Positions 45,715-54,083 of a stretch of DNA of 64,000 nucleotides are shown one piece after another. The translations under genes were made by a program, and so were the position numbers. The stretch comes from Sinorhizobium meliloti. Lineage in GTDB: Bacteria; Pseudomonadota; Alphaproteobacteria; Rhizobiales; Rhizobiaceae. The stretch is taken from assembly GCF_035610345.1 (NCBI RefSeq), contig NZ_CP141214.1, positions 933,267 to 997,266 on the forward strand, read 5' to 3'. Under the pieces are notes generated by a model, which did no database searches, was not told where the DNA came from, and worked only from the letters and a program-made list of their open reading frames with translations. Within the stretch, counting starts at the first letter, position 1; every line of letters starts with the position of its first letter.

Positions 45715-46311
45715 TTAATTGCGCGCGAAATCCAGCAGCGGCCCGATATCATGATTGTCCGCTGCGCGTAGTGCTGCGACGTAACGTGCGCGCAGTTCAC
45801 CGACGTCGGCCAGACTACCGCCGCCCCAACTGAAAGGCTCTCCTCCAAGGCGCTGAATCAGAAGATCAGCCGCCAGTCGCGCATGACGACCGTTTCCATT
45901 CGGAAATGGGTGAATAGCGACCAGCCGATGGTGGAACCGAATCGCGATCTCCTCCGGCGGAAGAGTTTCATGCTCGACCCAATAGCGGCTGTCGCCTAAT
46001 AGACTCGCGAGCTCCATTCCGATGCGGTAGGCCTGAACTCCAATGTTGCGCTCCGTCGTTCGGAACGTACCGGCCCACCGCCAAACGTCGCCAAACATTC
46101 GCTTATGCAGTGTCCGCATGAAGTCTTCAGTGAGCATCTGCTGAAGGGGCAAACGCCGGCGGCCGCGCCCCCAGGCCGCACCTTCGACGATATTTTCCTG
46201 CTCGGCCTCGTTGAGGTCGCTGCGGTGGGTGATCCAGGTTTGTAGCAGGCCCTCTCGCTCGTGCGGCTCAAGCGGCGTTGCGTCATCAGGCTCTTGGAAG
46301 AGATCCGTCAT
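45715..46311 (-). CDS. Mobile mystery protein B (Fic/Doc domain)
   Basis: 198 residues of the family named mobile mystery protein B. The central Fic motif HPFPNGNGRHARLAADLL is complete (H, P, F and both N-G positions), so AMP-transferase or similar chemistry on a target protein is expected. The N-terminal AWGRGRRRLPLQQMLTEDFM is family-typical. It overlaps mobile mystery protein A by ATGA, so the pair is one unit. The Xre partner acts as antitoxin-like regulator in the simplest model, though a proven function for this pair is not something I can cite. Confidence 0.88.
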   Translation of the reverse strand: MTDLFQEPDDATPLEPHEREGLLQTWITHRSDLNEAEQENIVEGAAWGRGRRRLPLQQMLTEDFMRTLHKRMFGDVWRWAGTFRTTERNIGVQAYRIGMELASLLGDSRYWVEHETLPPEEIAIRFHHRLVAIHPFPNGNGRHARLAADLLIQRLGGEPFSWGGGSLADVGELRARYVAALRAADNHDIGPLLDFARN

Positions 46312-46769
46312 GTTTCGTACCAGAGATCGCGTTCAGAGAGCTTGTCGCGAATGTAGGCTTGGACCCGCGCTTCAAAATCTGCATTCTCCGTCCCCTGTGC
46401 TTCCAGCCGCATCGTGTGCGCAACGCGCTGCAGCTCGCGTATCGCGATCTTGCGTGCCCGAGCCTCGACGACAGCTTGAAGCGAGCTGTTTGGAACGAGG
46501 GCGTAGACAAGCGTGCAATCGAGAGCCTCGGCGGCCCGGCGCAATGTATTGAGCTGGATCGTCCCTGCTGCTTCTGACTTCTCAATCGATTCGATGGTTT
46601 GGGGCCGAACGCCGATGCGGGCGCCGAGCTGCGCACCCGTCATGCCGAGAGCGTCGCGCAGAGCGCGTACCCATCCCTTCGGGGGCGCCCTGAACCGATC
46701 AATGGGCTGTAGCGCCTGAAGCCTTTCGTCGAGGCGCAGCCGGGCTCTCTTGTGAGTATCGCTCTTCAT
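46308..46769 (-). CDS. Mobile mystery protein A (Xre-family)
   Basis: 153 residues. A Cro/Xre helix-turn-helix (ALRDALGMTGAQLGARIGVR, then TIESIEKSEAAGTI) in the middle with a C-terminal helical segment. It is the first gene of the A/B pair and overlaps the Fic gene. It is preceded by a 16-base perfect palindrome at 46810-46825, its probable operator. Expected role: DNA-binding repressor and possible inhibitor of the Fic partner. Confidence 0.88.
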   Translation of the reverse strand: MKSDTHKRARLRLDERLQALQPIDRFRAPPKGWVRALRDALGMTGAQLGARIGVRPQTIESIEKSEAAGTIQLNTLRRAAEALDCTLVYALVPNSSLQAVVEARARKIAIRELQRVAHTMRLEAQGTENADFEARVQAYIRDKLSERDLWYET

Positions 46770-46800
46770 GGTGCTCTCAGGCTAGAATTTGATTTTATGC

Positions 46801-46825
46801 GTCACAGTATCAGTCCATGGACTGA
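46801..46825. promoter_or_regulatory. Palindromic operator upstream of mobile mystery protein A
   Basis: Perfect 16-base palindrome TCAGTCCATGGACTGA at 46810-46825, about 40 bases upstream of the start. It overlaps GTCACAGTATCAG (46801-46813), of which a near-identical copy GTCACGGTATCAG is at 46865-46877. These spaced repeats fit cooperative binding of an Xre repressor. Confidence 0.65.
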
Positions 46826-47050
46826 ACTTCAATAACCGCTTTCACTCTGTGACCTGATCCTACGGTCACGGTATCAGGCTATAGCGTGATCGAAACGTTA
46901 AGTTCAGCTGAAAAATCGCGCCGGGTCCACGATTCGATTCCCTTCAAGGAGGGATAGGAGACATCCCGGACCTGGGGCGGTTACGGAGTGCTCGCTGCCT
47001 CGGGTGGGCGACGCTTCTGATTTGTGTCTCCGGCCATTTTGTGAAAGCTC

Positions 47051-47659
47051 TCAGAGACCGGCGACTGACGGTTGCGCGCCGGCGGGGGGCAGCCGATGAG
47101 AAAGATAGTCGCGCATCTGACAAAGCGCATCTTCACGCGTCAGGCCCTCCGACTGCAGCCCTAGCCGTAGCCACAGTCCGTCGATCAGGGCGGTAATTCC
47201 AAGAACGGCGGCATCGCATTCGTTCTCCGGCAGGAGGTGGACTAGCGCCGATCGGAGATTCGATCGCATCCGCGCATGAATTACCTTTTGGATGCGTGCT
47301 AGCTGCGGCTCCCGCGGCACCTCGGCGCAGAGTGACAACCAAGCATGGCAAATGGAAGGCTGGAAGAAGCGTTCCTCGAAATTGCCTTCGATGATTGCCT
47401 CAAGCCGTTCTATGGGGGTGGTGGCGCGGTTCAAGCGCGCTACCACCGCATCCTTCAATGCGGCGTTCGCCTCGCGCATCGCATGCTCGAACAGCTCCTG
47501 CTTGTTGGCGAAATAGTGCAGGACGATGCCCTTCGATGCGCCTGCTTGAGCGGCGACCTTCTCCAGCGTTGCCCCCGCCATGCCTTCACGCTGCAGGACC
47601 TCGAATGCCGCCCGTCTGAGTTCACGCTTTCGGATATCGCTGATCTTGGTCAGTCTCAT
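47051..47659 (-). CDS. betI: TetR-family regulator, BetI-like
   Basis: 202 residues from the ATG at 47659. The N-terminal helix-turn-helix (RRAAFEVLQREGMAGATLEK, then VAAQAGASKGIVLHYFANKQ) is characteristic of BetI, the choline-sensing repressor of glycine betaine synthesis. The C terminus with DGLWLRLGLQSEGLT matches the same subgroup. Divergent from choX with a palindrome between them. The usual betCBA genes are absent from this window, so the regulator has been separated from the classic operon. I use the betI symbol with reserve. Confidence 0.82.
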   Translation of the reverse strand: MRLTKISDIRKRELRRAAFEVLQREGMAGATLEKVAAQAGASKGIVLHYFANKQELFEHAMREANAALKDAVVARLNRATTPIERLEAIIEGNFEERFFQPSICHAWLSLCAEVPREPQLARIQKVIHARMRSNLRSALVHLLPENECDAAVLGITALIDGLWLRLGLQSEGLTREDALCQMRDYLSHRLPPAGAQPSVAGL

Positions 47660-47690
47660 TCGTACGTCCTCTTTTTCGTCCACATTGACA

Positions 47691-47706
47691 ATCTTTCCGG
47701 AAAGAT
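47691..47706. promoter_or_regulatory. Putative BetI operator
   Basis: Perfect 16-base palindrome ATCTTTCCGGAAAGAT in the 100-base gap between the BetI-like gene and choX. The palindrome lies 32 bases before the BetI start and 54 bases before the choX start, well placed to control both. Confidence 0.65.
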
Positions 47707-47759
47707 CAATAACTGACCCATGGGATAATAAAATGACCATCTGGTTAAAGGGGAATAAG

Positions 47760-48698
47760 ATGAAGCCATCACTGAAAGCCGGGACTGCGGCGGTTGCCCT
47801 CATCGCCACTGCCGCTCCTGGATTTGCGGGAGAGCCGGAAAGCTGCAGATCGGTACGAATGGCCGAGCCGGGCTGGAATGATCTTGCCTTTACAACGGGG
47901 GTCGGCATGACGTTGCTGAAGGCGCTGGGCTACGAGGCTAAAAGCCAGCTTCTTGGTATCGACGTCATCTACACGAGCCTGAAGAGCAAGGACCTCGACG
48001 TGTTTCTCGGCTATTGGGACCCTGCCATGGTCGCCTACTACAAGCCGTACAAAGAAGATGGCTCGGTCGAGACGGTTCGGACCAACCTCAAGGGTGCGAA
48101 GTATACCTTCGCCGTTCCCGCTTACGTCTGGGAAGCTGGCATCAGGGATTTCTCCGACCTGCAGAAGTTTGCGGATAAATTCGAACGGAAGCTTTACGGC
48201 ATTGAGCCGGGCTCGAATCAACTTATGCTTGATGCGATTAAGGATCCAGCTCTCGGCCTTGAGGGGTGGGACGTGGTGGAGTCGAGCGAGCAGGGCATGC
48301 TTTCGGAAGTGGTCCGCCGGACGCGTGACAAGTCGTTCATTGTCTTCCAGGGTTGGGCGCCGCACCCGATGAACACCGTGTTCGACATGAAGTATCTGAC
48401 CGGCGGCGACAAGTTCTATGGTCCGAACTTCGGTGCGGCTACCGTCTCCACCCAAGTGCGCAAGGGTTACCTGCAGGAGTGCCCGAACGTTGCGAAGCTT
48501 TTGAACAATCTCGTTTTCGATATCGAATACGAGAATCGCGGCATGGCCTACATCATGAACGATGGAATTGAGCCGGAAGAAGCCGCTATGAAATCGATAA
48601 AGGACGAGCCACAGCGCCTGGAGGCCTGGCTGGCAGGGGTATCAACTTTCGACGGCCAGCCGGGGATTCCTGCGGTCAAGGACGCGCTCGACCTGTGA
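47760..48698 (+). CDS. choX: Choline ABC transporter substrate-binding protein (ChoX-like)
   Basis: 312 residues with a Sec signal peptide (cleavage near GFA-GE). The sequence GVGMTLLKALGYEAKSQ, FLGYWDPAMVAYYKPY and MAYIMNDGIEPEEAAMKSI fits the OpuAC/ChoX family that binds choline in a tryptophan/tyrosine cage. The start follows AAGGGG. It is directly followed, in overlap, by an alpha/beta hydrolase and not by choW and choV, so no membrane partner is encoded here. It may work with a transporter encoded elsewhere. Confidence 0.88.
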   Translation: MKPSLKAGTAAVALIATAAPGFAGEPESCRSVRMAEPGWNDLAFTTGVGMTLLKALGYEAKSQLLGIDVIYTSLKSKDLDVFLGYWDPAMVAYYKPYKEDGSVETVRTNLKGAKYTFAVPAYVWEAGIRDFSDLQKFADKFERKLYGIEPGSNQLMLDAIKDPALGLEGWDVVESSEQGMLSEVVRRTRDKSFIVFQGWAPHPMNTVFDMKYLTGGDKFYGPNFGAATVSTQVRKGYLQECPNVAKLLNNLVFDIEYENRGMAYIMNDGIEPEEAAMKSIKDEPQRLEAWLAGVSTFDGQPGIPAVKDALDL

Positions 48699-49516
48699 TG
48701 TGCTGCGTCGAAGACGATTGGCATCATCGCAAGCGGCGCGTCGAATTGCCAGGAAGAAGGCCGATAGCTTTCGTCGATAGCGGCGGAAGCGGGCCGCCGC
48801 TTCTGCTGCTGCATGGCTTTTCTGACACCGGTCGCAGCTTTGTCGCGCTTGCGCCCTTGCTTGCCGGTTACCGTCTGATCATTCCCGATCTCCCCGGACA
48901 CGGCGCCTCCGCCATGGCCGACGGGATGCGCGTCAGCGATTTCGCCGCGAGCATTGACCGGTTTCTTGCCTTTATGGGAATTTCGCGGATTGCTGTCATT
49001 GGCCATTCCATGGGCGCGATGACAGCCATCGAGCTTGCCGCTCGTCGCCGTGATGACGTGAGCGCGCTCGTGCTTCTCTCTGCAAGCCTGAGCCCAGATT
49101 TTGGCAGCGACAGCCCGCTTTCGCGGGGCATCTGCGCGCTTCGCGACCCAATCGACCCCGCAGGGCAGTTTCTCCGTGACTGGTATTCCTGCAGCCGACC
49201 TGTCGAGCCCGATTTTTTGTCGAAGATGAGGATGGAAGCGGCAGCGATGCCAGCCGCCATCTGGAAAGGTATCTTGCAAGGTTTTGCTGAAACCGATTTA
49301 CGACACAGCGCCGGCCAGGTCACCGCGCCTGTGCTCTGCATCGGTGGTTCGGCCGACCCGCTCTTTGGCGGCTCGCATCGGGAGGCGCTTGCTCAGGCAT
49401 TTCCGTCAGTCCGATCAATTACACTCGAGGGGTATGGACATAATCCGCACTGGGAAGATCCCCAAAGAGTTTCAACGCTTATGCTGTCGTTTCTCGCGGA
49501 AGCAGGGATGGTCTAG
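48698..49516 (+). CDS. Alpha/beta hydrolase
   Basis: 272 residues from the ATG that overlaps the choX stop (TGATG); an in-frame GTG three bases earlier is also possible. Oxyanion segment LLLLHGFSDTG, nucleophile elbow GHSMGAM, acid in GGSADPLF and terminal catalytic histidine in GYGHNPHWE form a complete triad. Coupling to choX suggests hydrolysis of a choline ester or related compound, but the family is too broad to be sure. No leader peptide, so cytoplasmic. Confidence 0.83.
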   Translation: MCCVEDDWHHRKRRVELPGRRPIAFVDSGGSGPPLLLLHGFSDTGRSFVALAPLLAGYRLIIPDLPGHGASAMADGMRVSDFAASIDRFLAFMGISRIAVIGHSMGAMTAIELAARRRDDVSALVLLSASLSPDFGSDSPLSRGICALRDPIDPAGQFLRDWYSCSRPVEPDFLSKMRMEAAAMPAAIWKGILQGFAETDLRHSAGQVTAPVLCIGGSADPLFGGSHREALAQAFPSVRSITLEGYGHNPHWEDPQRVSTLMLSFLAEAGMV

Positions 49517-49655
49517 ACTGCCGCGGGTGAAATGCTCAGCGCCATCGTCGGGCGTCCGCAATGGGCTCATCGAGCCGTTCACAGCGTCTGCTGCGGAAGA
49601 CAGGAAGGGTCGAAGGGAGTCCGTACTTCACGAGCCCTGTTCTTCTTGACGCGAG

Positions 49656-49703
49656 GATGTTCACGTTCTGGGCTAAGAAGATCGCATAATGTATCACGCG
49701 GAA
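49656..49703 (+). repeat. Dispersed ~45-bp repeat, copy D
   Basis: GATGTTCAC at 49656 and core TCGCATAATGTATC at 49682-49695, offset 26 as in copies A and C. Followed by ACGCGGAACCGGCGCTCAT, of which CGGAAC and GCTCAT recur after copy C. It lies 140 bases downstream of the hydrolase gene and 91 bases before the end of the dienelactone hydrolase-like gene. Confidence 0.6.
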
Positions 49704-49793
49704 CCGGCGCTCATCCCGAGCGGCTCTACAGTTCCAATCCCTTTCAGCCAAACTGTTTAGAACTACGCCTTCACGCCGGCATAGCCGCATAAC

Positions 49794-50375
49794 TCAGACG
49801 CGGTCCAGGAATTCAAGCACTCGGTTGGTGAGTAGCGCGGTCGCATTCGCGTCGTATGACGGAAGTGAGCTGTCGGCGAAGTAGTGCTGATCGCCGGGAT
49901 ACAGGAACAGCTCTGCGTCCTCGACCTTCTCCACAATCTCGCGGGCGGCGTCGATGTCGCCCTCGCCGACGAAGATCGGATCGTTCTCCATACCATGGAT
50001 CTGGACCGCGACGCCATCCGGCCAGGGTCCGCAGGCCCACTCGCCACTGATCGGCAGGCAAGAGTAGAAGAGCAGTGCTCCGTGGGCTCCGGCCCGCGTC
50101 TGTGCAAGCTTCTGCGCCGGCAACACTCCGAACGAGAACCCAGCGTAGACGAGCTCGGGAGGTAGTTCGTCGGCGACGCGGACGCCGCGCTCGCGCATTT
50201 CGTCGAACCCGATCTCACCGATGTAGGCAAGACCCTCGTCGATGCTCTGAAACGTGCGTCCGTCGAACAGGTCCGGCGTGTGCACGATGTGACCACCGGC
50301 CCGCAAGTCGTCGGCGAACGCGCGCACACCCGGGGTCAGCCCCTGTGCGTGATGGAACAGCAAGATTTCGGTCAT
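49794..50375 (-). CDS. Dienelactone hydrolase-family protein with serine nucleophile
   Basis: 193 residues of the DLH alpha/beta-hydrolase family. Normal dienelactone hydrolase uses Cys in GYCxGG; here the elbow reads VYAGFSFGV with Ser. The acid/histidine side is in IFVGEGDIDAA and YPGDQHYFADSS. It is closer to short DLH proteins of actinobacteria than to the chlorocatechol enzymes. Convergent with the choX/hydrolase pair, and followed (across copy D) by that pair. The substrate is unknown; ester or lactone hydrolysis is likely. Confidence 0.83.
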   Translation of the reverse strand: MTEILLFHHAQGLTPGVRAFADDLRAGGHIVHTPDLFDGRTFQSIDEGLAYIGEIGFDEMRERGVRVADELPPELVYAGFSFGVLPAQKLAQTRAGAHGALLFYSCLPISGEWACGPWPDGVAVQIHGMENDPIFVGEGDIDAAREIVEKVEDAELFLYPGDQHYFADSSLPSYDANATALLTNRVLEFLDRV

Positions 50376-50586
50376 ATGGAACTCCGGGGGTGGGCTGCAC
50401 GTTCATCACCCTACAGCGTCATTGCCTCGCCGGGAAGAATGCGACGCACACGCTTTAGGAGTAACGCCTTTCGGCGACACATTAAGCGCCTAATGAAACG
50501 GCTCCTCGACCGTAGGAACGAAGGGGCATCCCTAGCGTTCTCAGGATCCCAGAGGCGCAAAGGTGTCGCTGCTCAGGAGATCTCAA

Positions 50587-50670
50587 ATGGATATCACCAC
50601 ATTACTCATCATCGTTCTGATCGTATTGCTGCTCGGGGGTGGCTGGTACGGTCGAGGTCGCTGGTATTGA
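50587..50670 (+). CDS. Small membrane protein, 27 residues (DUF3309-like)
   Basis: Reads MDITTLLIIVLIVLLLGGGW followed by YGRGRWY and a stop. AGGAGA lies 6 bases before the ATG, a strong ribosome binding site. One hydrophobic helix with a Gly/Arg/Tyr-rich end resembles the DUF3309 small membrane proteins found in rhizobia. It may be a complete short gene or a truncated DUF3309. No partner is seen. Confidence 0.55.
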   Translation: MDITTLLIIVLIVLLLGGGWYGRGRWY

Positions 50671-51408
50671 TCACTAATAACACCAGCTCGCTGCAAACCA
50701 TTGCTGGCGCCGGTGCCGATCACCGCGTTCGTGCTGCCGTTCATCAGCTCGTAGCTTTAGCCTATGCCAGTCTCGCCAGACTTCGCGCCCCGGAAGGCAT
50801 GCCGCCTCGCAATTCCGAGCCGGAACGGTGAGGGCTGTCGACTTGCGCATCGGGCCCCGGATGGCGTTCGACAAGGAGCGTCCGACCCGCCGGGCGTGAC
50901 GACATCATTGTTATCGCCTGGTCGGTGGCGCAGGGGAGGTGAGGCGGTCCCGCTCAGAAGAGCGCTTTGCTGCGAGAGGGCGGTCCAGGGTCAGCTTCTC
51001 TGCGGCGCGATGCTCTAGCTGACAGCCCAATCTGCGCATCCGGCAGGGCTCTGCGGAGGCCTAGAGTTTTCGACGGTGGACATTATCCCACTCCAAGGCA
51101 GCGCCGGTAGGCGGTCACCAAGCCACGCTTACTGAGCAAGGCGCATCGGTAATGCCAAGTCCCCATAATAGCCGCAGCACCCGCCAGCGCCCTTGGTCCT
51201 TTGGCCGCAACGCGGAACGACGTCCTGACCACTTCGGATTCAGGTGCAGGGCGAGGATGTCGGTGAAACCAAAGCTTACGGCTGGAGGACCGCAGCCTGG
51301 TGCTGATGTATGCCGCCTGATCCAGATCAAATGGGAACAAAGCGCCGAGCCGCTCGTTCGAGCGCCTGTGGGGGCGCAAGTCGCGTCCTTCAAATCGGGA
51401 GACCCCGC
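50671..51408. other. Long intergenic stretch
   Basis: Nearly 740 bases with open frames in several directions but no ribosome binding site, signal peptide or family pattern that persuades me. Likely carries the promoter of the CsbD gene. I see no repeats or inverted elements here. Confidence 0.4.
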
Positions 51409-51600
51409 ATGGGCAGTGCAAAGGACAAAGTGGCCGGCAAGGCCAATGAGCTCGCTGGTAAGGCCAAGCAGGCCGCAGGCGATGCAACCGACAACAACTC
51501 GCTCCGCGCCAAAGGCGCGGCGCAAAAGGCAAAGGGCGGTGCCCAGCAAGCCAAGGGAAAGCTAAAGGACGCAGTTAAGAACGCTGTCGACAAGACTTAA
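51409..51600 (+). CDS. CsbD-family stress protein
   Basis: 63 residues starting MGSAKDKVAGKANELAGKAK, then GAAQKAKGGAQQAKGKLKDA, an Ala/Lys/Gly-rich low-complexity repeat characteristic of CsbD-like proteins induced in general stress. The ATG at 51409 begins the family pattern; the longer frame upstream does not match. It is cytosolic and likely controlled by an alternative sigma factor. Followed by a good terminator. Confidence 0.85.
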   Translation: MGSAKDKVAGKANELAGKAKQAAGDATDNNSLRAKGAAQKAKGGAQQAKGKLKDAVKNAVDKT

Positions 51601-51624
51601 AGCATTGAAGCTTCATTTGGTGCG

Positions 51625-51660
51625 AACCTGTTCTGCGCCCTGCCGGAACAGGTTTCTCCT
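51625..51660 (+). terminator. Rho-independent terminator after the CsbD gene
   Basis: Nine-base perfect stem AACCTGTTC / GAACAGGTT with a 12-base loop, followed by TCTCCTTGT. It begins 25 bases after the stop codon. Confidence 0.65.
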
Positions 51661-51967
51661 TGTGAGCAAAGGAAAGCCTCCGAGCGGTTGCCGAGGCCAA
51701 GATACCCAACGTTATGCGGGGTTGAAGCGGCCGATACGGCCGCTCCCTCGAAGGCGATTAGCCACGCTCGGCAGCGATTGAGGCCCCACTAAAAACGGCA
51801 GGGCGGATGTGCAGCAGACCGGGCTACAACAATGTCCGCGAACACAGGGAACGGACAGTCTCCTTTCAATGTCGTCCACAAGCGCGGCATCAACGGTGGA
51901 AGCCAGAGTTTTGAACTGAAGGCCGCCACCGCCGTGCCGATGATGTCGCGATGATTGCCTTGATGCC

Positions 51968-52480
51968 TCAATCCTGCCCATCGAGGAAGAACCGCACCGT
52001 TTGGGAAGAGGCATCCGGACCTGTGGATCTGTATACGTTCCAGCGGAATGGCCGCCGGACCAGGCATGGCCGGCACCCTCCACCAGCCAGTATTCGACCG
52101 CCGGTCCTGCCGCGGGATCCGTTATGATGGTTCTTGTATAGCTCCGACCGCTGGCGCAGCGGCCGGGTTCCTGACGGACGGCGCACCCCGCGCCAGTTGG
52201 CGTTGCCGCCGCGACGATGCGATCGGCGTTGGAGGGATGCACCGTCAGATCCGCGCTTCCTTGGAAGACGATCGTCCGGAGCCGGTGCCGATTGGCGAGC
52301 CGCCTCGGACTGGATACAAGACCGCCATCGCCACGCATCGCGGAGAAGGCTGACAGAACGTCGTTGGCCGATCCGTAGGCCAGGCCGGAATGAATCCCTG
52401 CGGCGGAATAGAGATCGGGATAGGTCTCGCCCATGACCGCCGCCATTGCGCCCCCTGCTGAAAGCCCTGCCACGAATCGA
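51968..52480 (-). pseudogene. PHB depolymerase-family esterase remnant
   Basis: Minus-strand reading RFVAGLSAGGAMAAVMGETY (nucleophile elbow), then YSAAGIHSGLAYGSANDV, FQGSADLTVHPSNADRI (acid) and VEGAGHAWSGG (histidine) belong to esterases of the PHB depolymerase family. A one-base loss near 52020 shifts the frame before the last ~20 residues (TGPDASSQTVRFFLDGQD, stop at 51968). The N-terminal half is missing; it is fused to an SDR remnant. Confidence 0.75.
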
Positions 52481-52494
52481 TGATTTAGGAGCAT

Positions 52495-52575
52495 TCATCG
52501 ACGCCAGCAGAGCCGCCATGGCGGCAACCTCTTCGGGCAGCCCTAGCGGCAGTAAGCGCCTCTATTTGCGCCTCG
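52495..52575 (-). pseudogene. SDR C-terminal scrap fused to the esterase remnant
   Basis: Two frames give EAQIEALT and PLGLPEEVAAMAALLAS, the conserved C-terminal segment of short-chain dehydrogenases. Twenty-five residues only, with a frameshift, and cut on both sides. It marks a deletion junction between two former genes. Confidence 0.45.
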
Positions 52576-52787
52576 CGGGTTCCTGCATTGGCTCCCACCC
52601 GGCGTCAGGATAGCTGCGGGATGAACGAAGTAGCGACCCTACCAAGTCTCCGCTTGTGTCAGAAACCGAGCTTCAGCCTTTTCCGGAGGCGTTCTGAAGG
52701 GCTCGGCGAACCAGGGCTTCAACATGCGCTTTGGGAGGGGACCTGAACGGCCTTCGACGACTTAGCCACACGCTCGTAGGCCATCGG

Positions 52788-54083
52788 CTAAGGGAGATCT
52801 CGCTGATCTCCTTTGGGCCGAAGCTCCGGCTGACCGGCCTTACGGGAACAAACCGTTTTCCGGCGACGGTCGAGCCAGCGCATCGTCGGCGTGACGGTCA
52901 GCCCATGGGTGACGATGGATATAAGGACGATCAGAGCAACAGCAGACCAGAGCCTGCCCACCTTTTCGAAATTGGCCATGCCCGTTGCGAACGCAAGATA
53001 ATATATTGAGCCGAGCCCGCGGATACCGAAAATGGCGATCGCGGCTCTCTCTTCCTGCGGTAGGGTTGAGGGCATGCTAAGCCAACCGGCGGCCGGTCTG
53101 ACAATCAATAAGATGAAAAGCGCGAATGAAACCACGCGCCAGTCGAGTTCGTCGACGAGCTGGCCTACACTGACGGCCGCGCCGAAGCAGACGAGAAGCA
53201 CCATCATCATCAGTCTTTCGACCTGCTCGGAGAAGTCATGAAGCTCTTTGTGAAATTCGTGGTGCCGTTCAACGGTACGGAAGGAAAGGGCCGCGACGAA
53301 GACGGCCACAAACCCGTAGCCGTGGACGAGTTCGGTAGAGCTATACGCGAGGCAGGTGATCCCCAAGGCGACAAAGCCGTCGCCGGTGCGCACGAGCGCC
53401 GCCCCCTTTGGGAGATAGAACGTGGCAAAACCAAGCAATTTGCCGATTATCCATCCCATCAGGACCCCTGCGAATAGCCGCCATACGACGTCTAGAAGTA
53501 GCCAATGAGAAAACCAGTCAGGTTCCTCGTGGGCAAATGCGATTGCGATCGCCAAATATACGAAAGGGAAACTGAGGCCATCGTTTAAGCCAGCTTCAGA
53601 TGTGAGTGCGAAGCGGACTTCGTCCTCTGTTCCAGTCTGCGGCGGCCCCACCTGGACGTCACTGGCGAGCACTGGATCGGTCGGCGCAAGACAGGCGGCC
53701 AGAAGGATCGCCGAAGCAGCTCCAAGCTCAAGTATCCAGGAGGCGCCAACGGCCATCGCGGCGATGCTCAATGGCATTGCGACACCGAGGAGTCGCCAGG
53801 TGAGCGCCCAGCTACGAAGACCGACCGGGCGATCAATCTTCAATCCCGCGCCCATAAGCGCGACGATGACGGTGAACTCCGTCATACGTTCAATGATATG
53901 CCGGCTGTCGAAAGAGCCTAATAGGCCGATCGGATTAAAGACGGTCTGTCCAACCAGTATGCCAATAGCGATGCAGAAGATGGGCAGTGAAAGCGGCAGT
54001 CGACGAAAGGCCATGGGGATCCAGGCCGTTAGCAGAACCACGATCCCGAATAGTCCAAGTGCTATTATATAGTAGCGCTCCAT
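52788..54083 (-). CDS. CPA1-type sodium/proton antiporter
   Basis: 431 residues from the ATG at 54083. Around 12 hydrophobic segments; the ion site motif is in LAACLAPTDPVLASDVQVG (with the D-P pair) and the adjacent TSEAGLNDGLSFPFV. Both match the Na+/H+ exchanger family. It exports sodium or potassium for protons and supports pH and salt tolerance. The longer upstream frame (to 54356) is mostly basic residues and probably not coding. A gene for a partner or regulator is not adjacent. Confidence 0.9.
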   Translation of the reverse strand: MERYYIIALGLFGIVVLLTAWIPMAFRRLPLSLPIFCIAIGILVGQTVFNPIGLLGSFDSRHIIERMTEFTVIVALMGAGLKIDRPVGLRSWALTWRLLGVAMPLSIAAMAVGASWILELGAASAILLAACLAPTDPVLASDVQVGPPQTGTEDEVRFALTSEAGLNDGLSFPFVYLAIAIAFAHEEPDWFSHWLLLDVVWRLFAGVLMGWIIGKLLGFATFYLPKGAALVRTGDGFVALGITCLAYSSTELVHGYGFVAVFVAALSFRTVERHHEFHKELHDFSEQVERLMMMVLLVCFGAAVSVGQLVDELDWRVVSFALFILLIVRPAAGWLSMPSTLPQEERAAIAIFGIRGLGSIYYLAFATGMANFEKVGRLWSAVALIVLISIVTHGLTVTPTMRWLDRRRKTVCSRKAGQPELRPKGDQRDLP

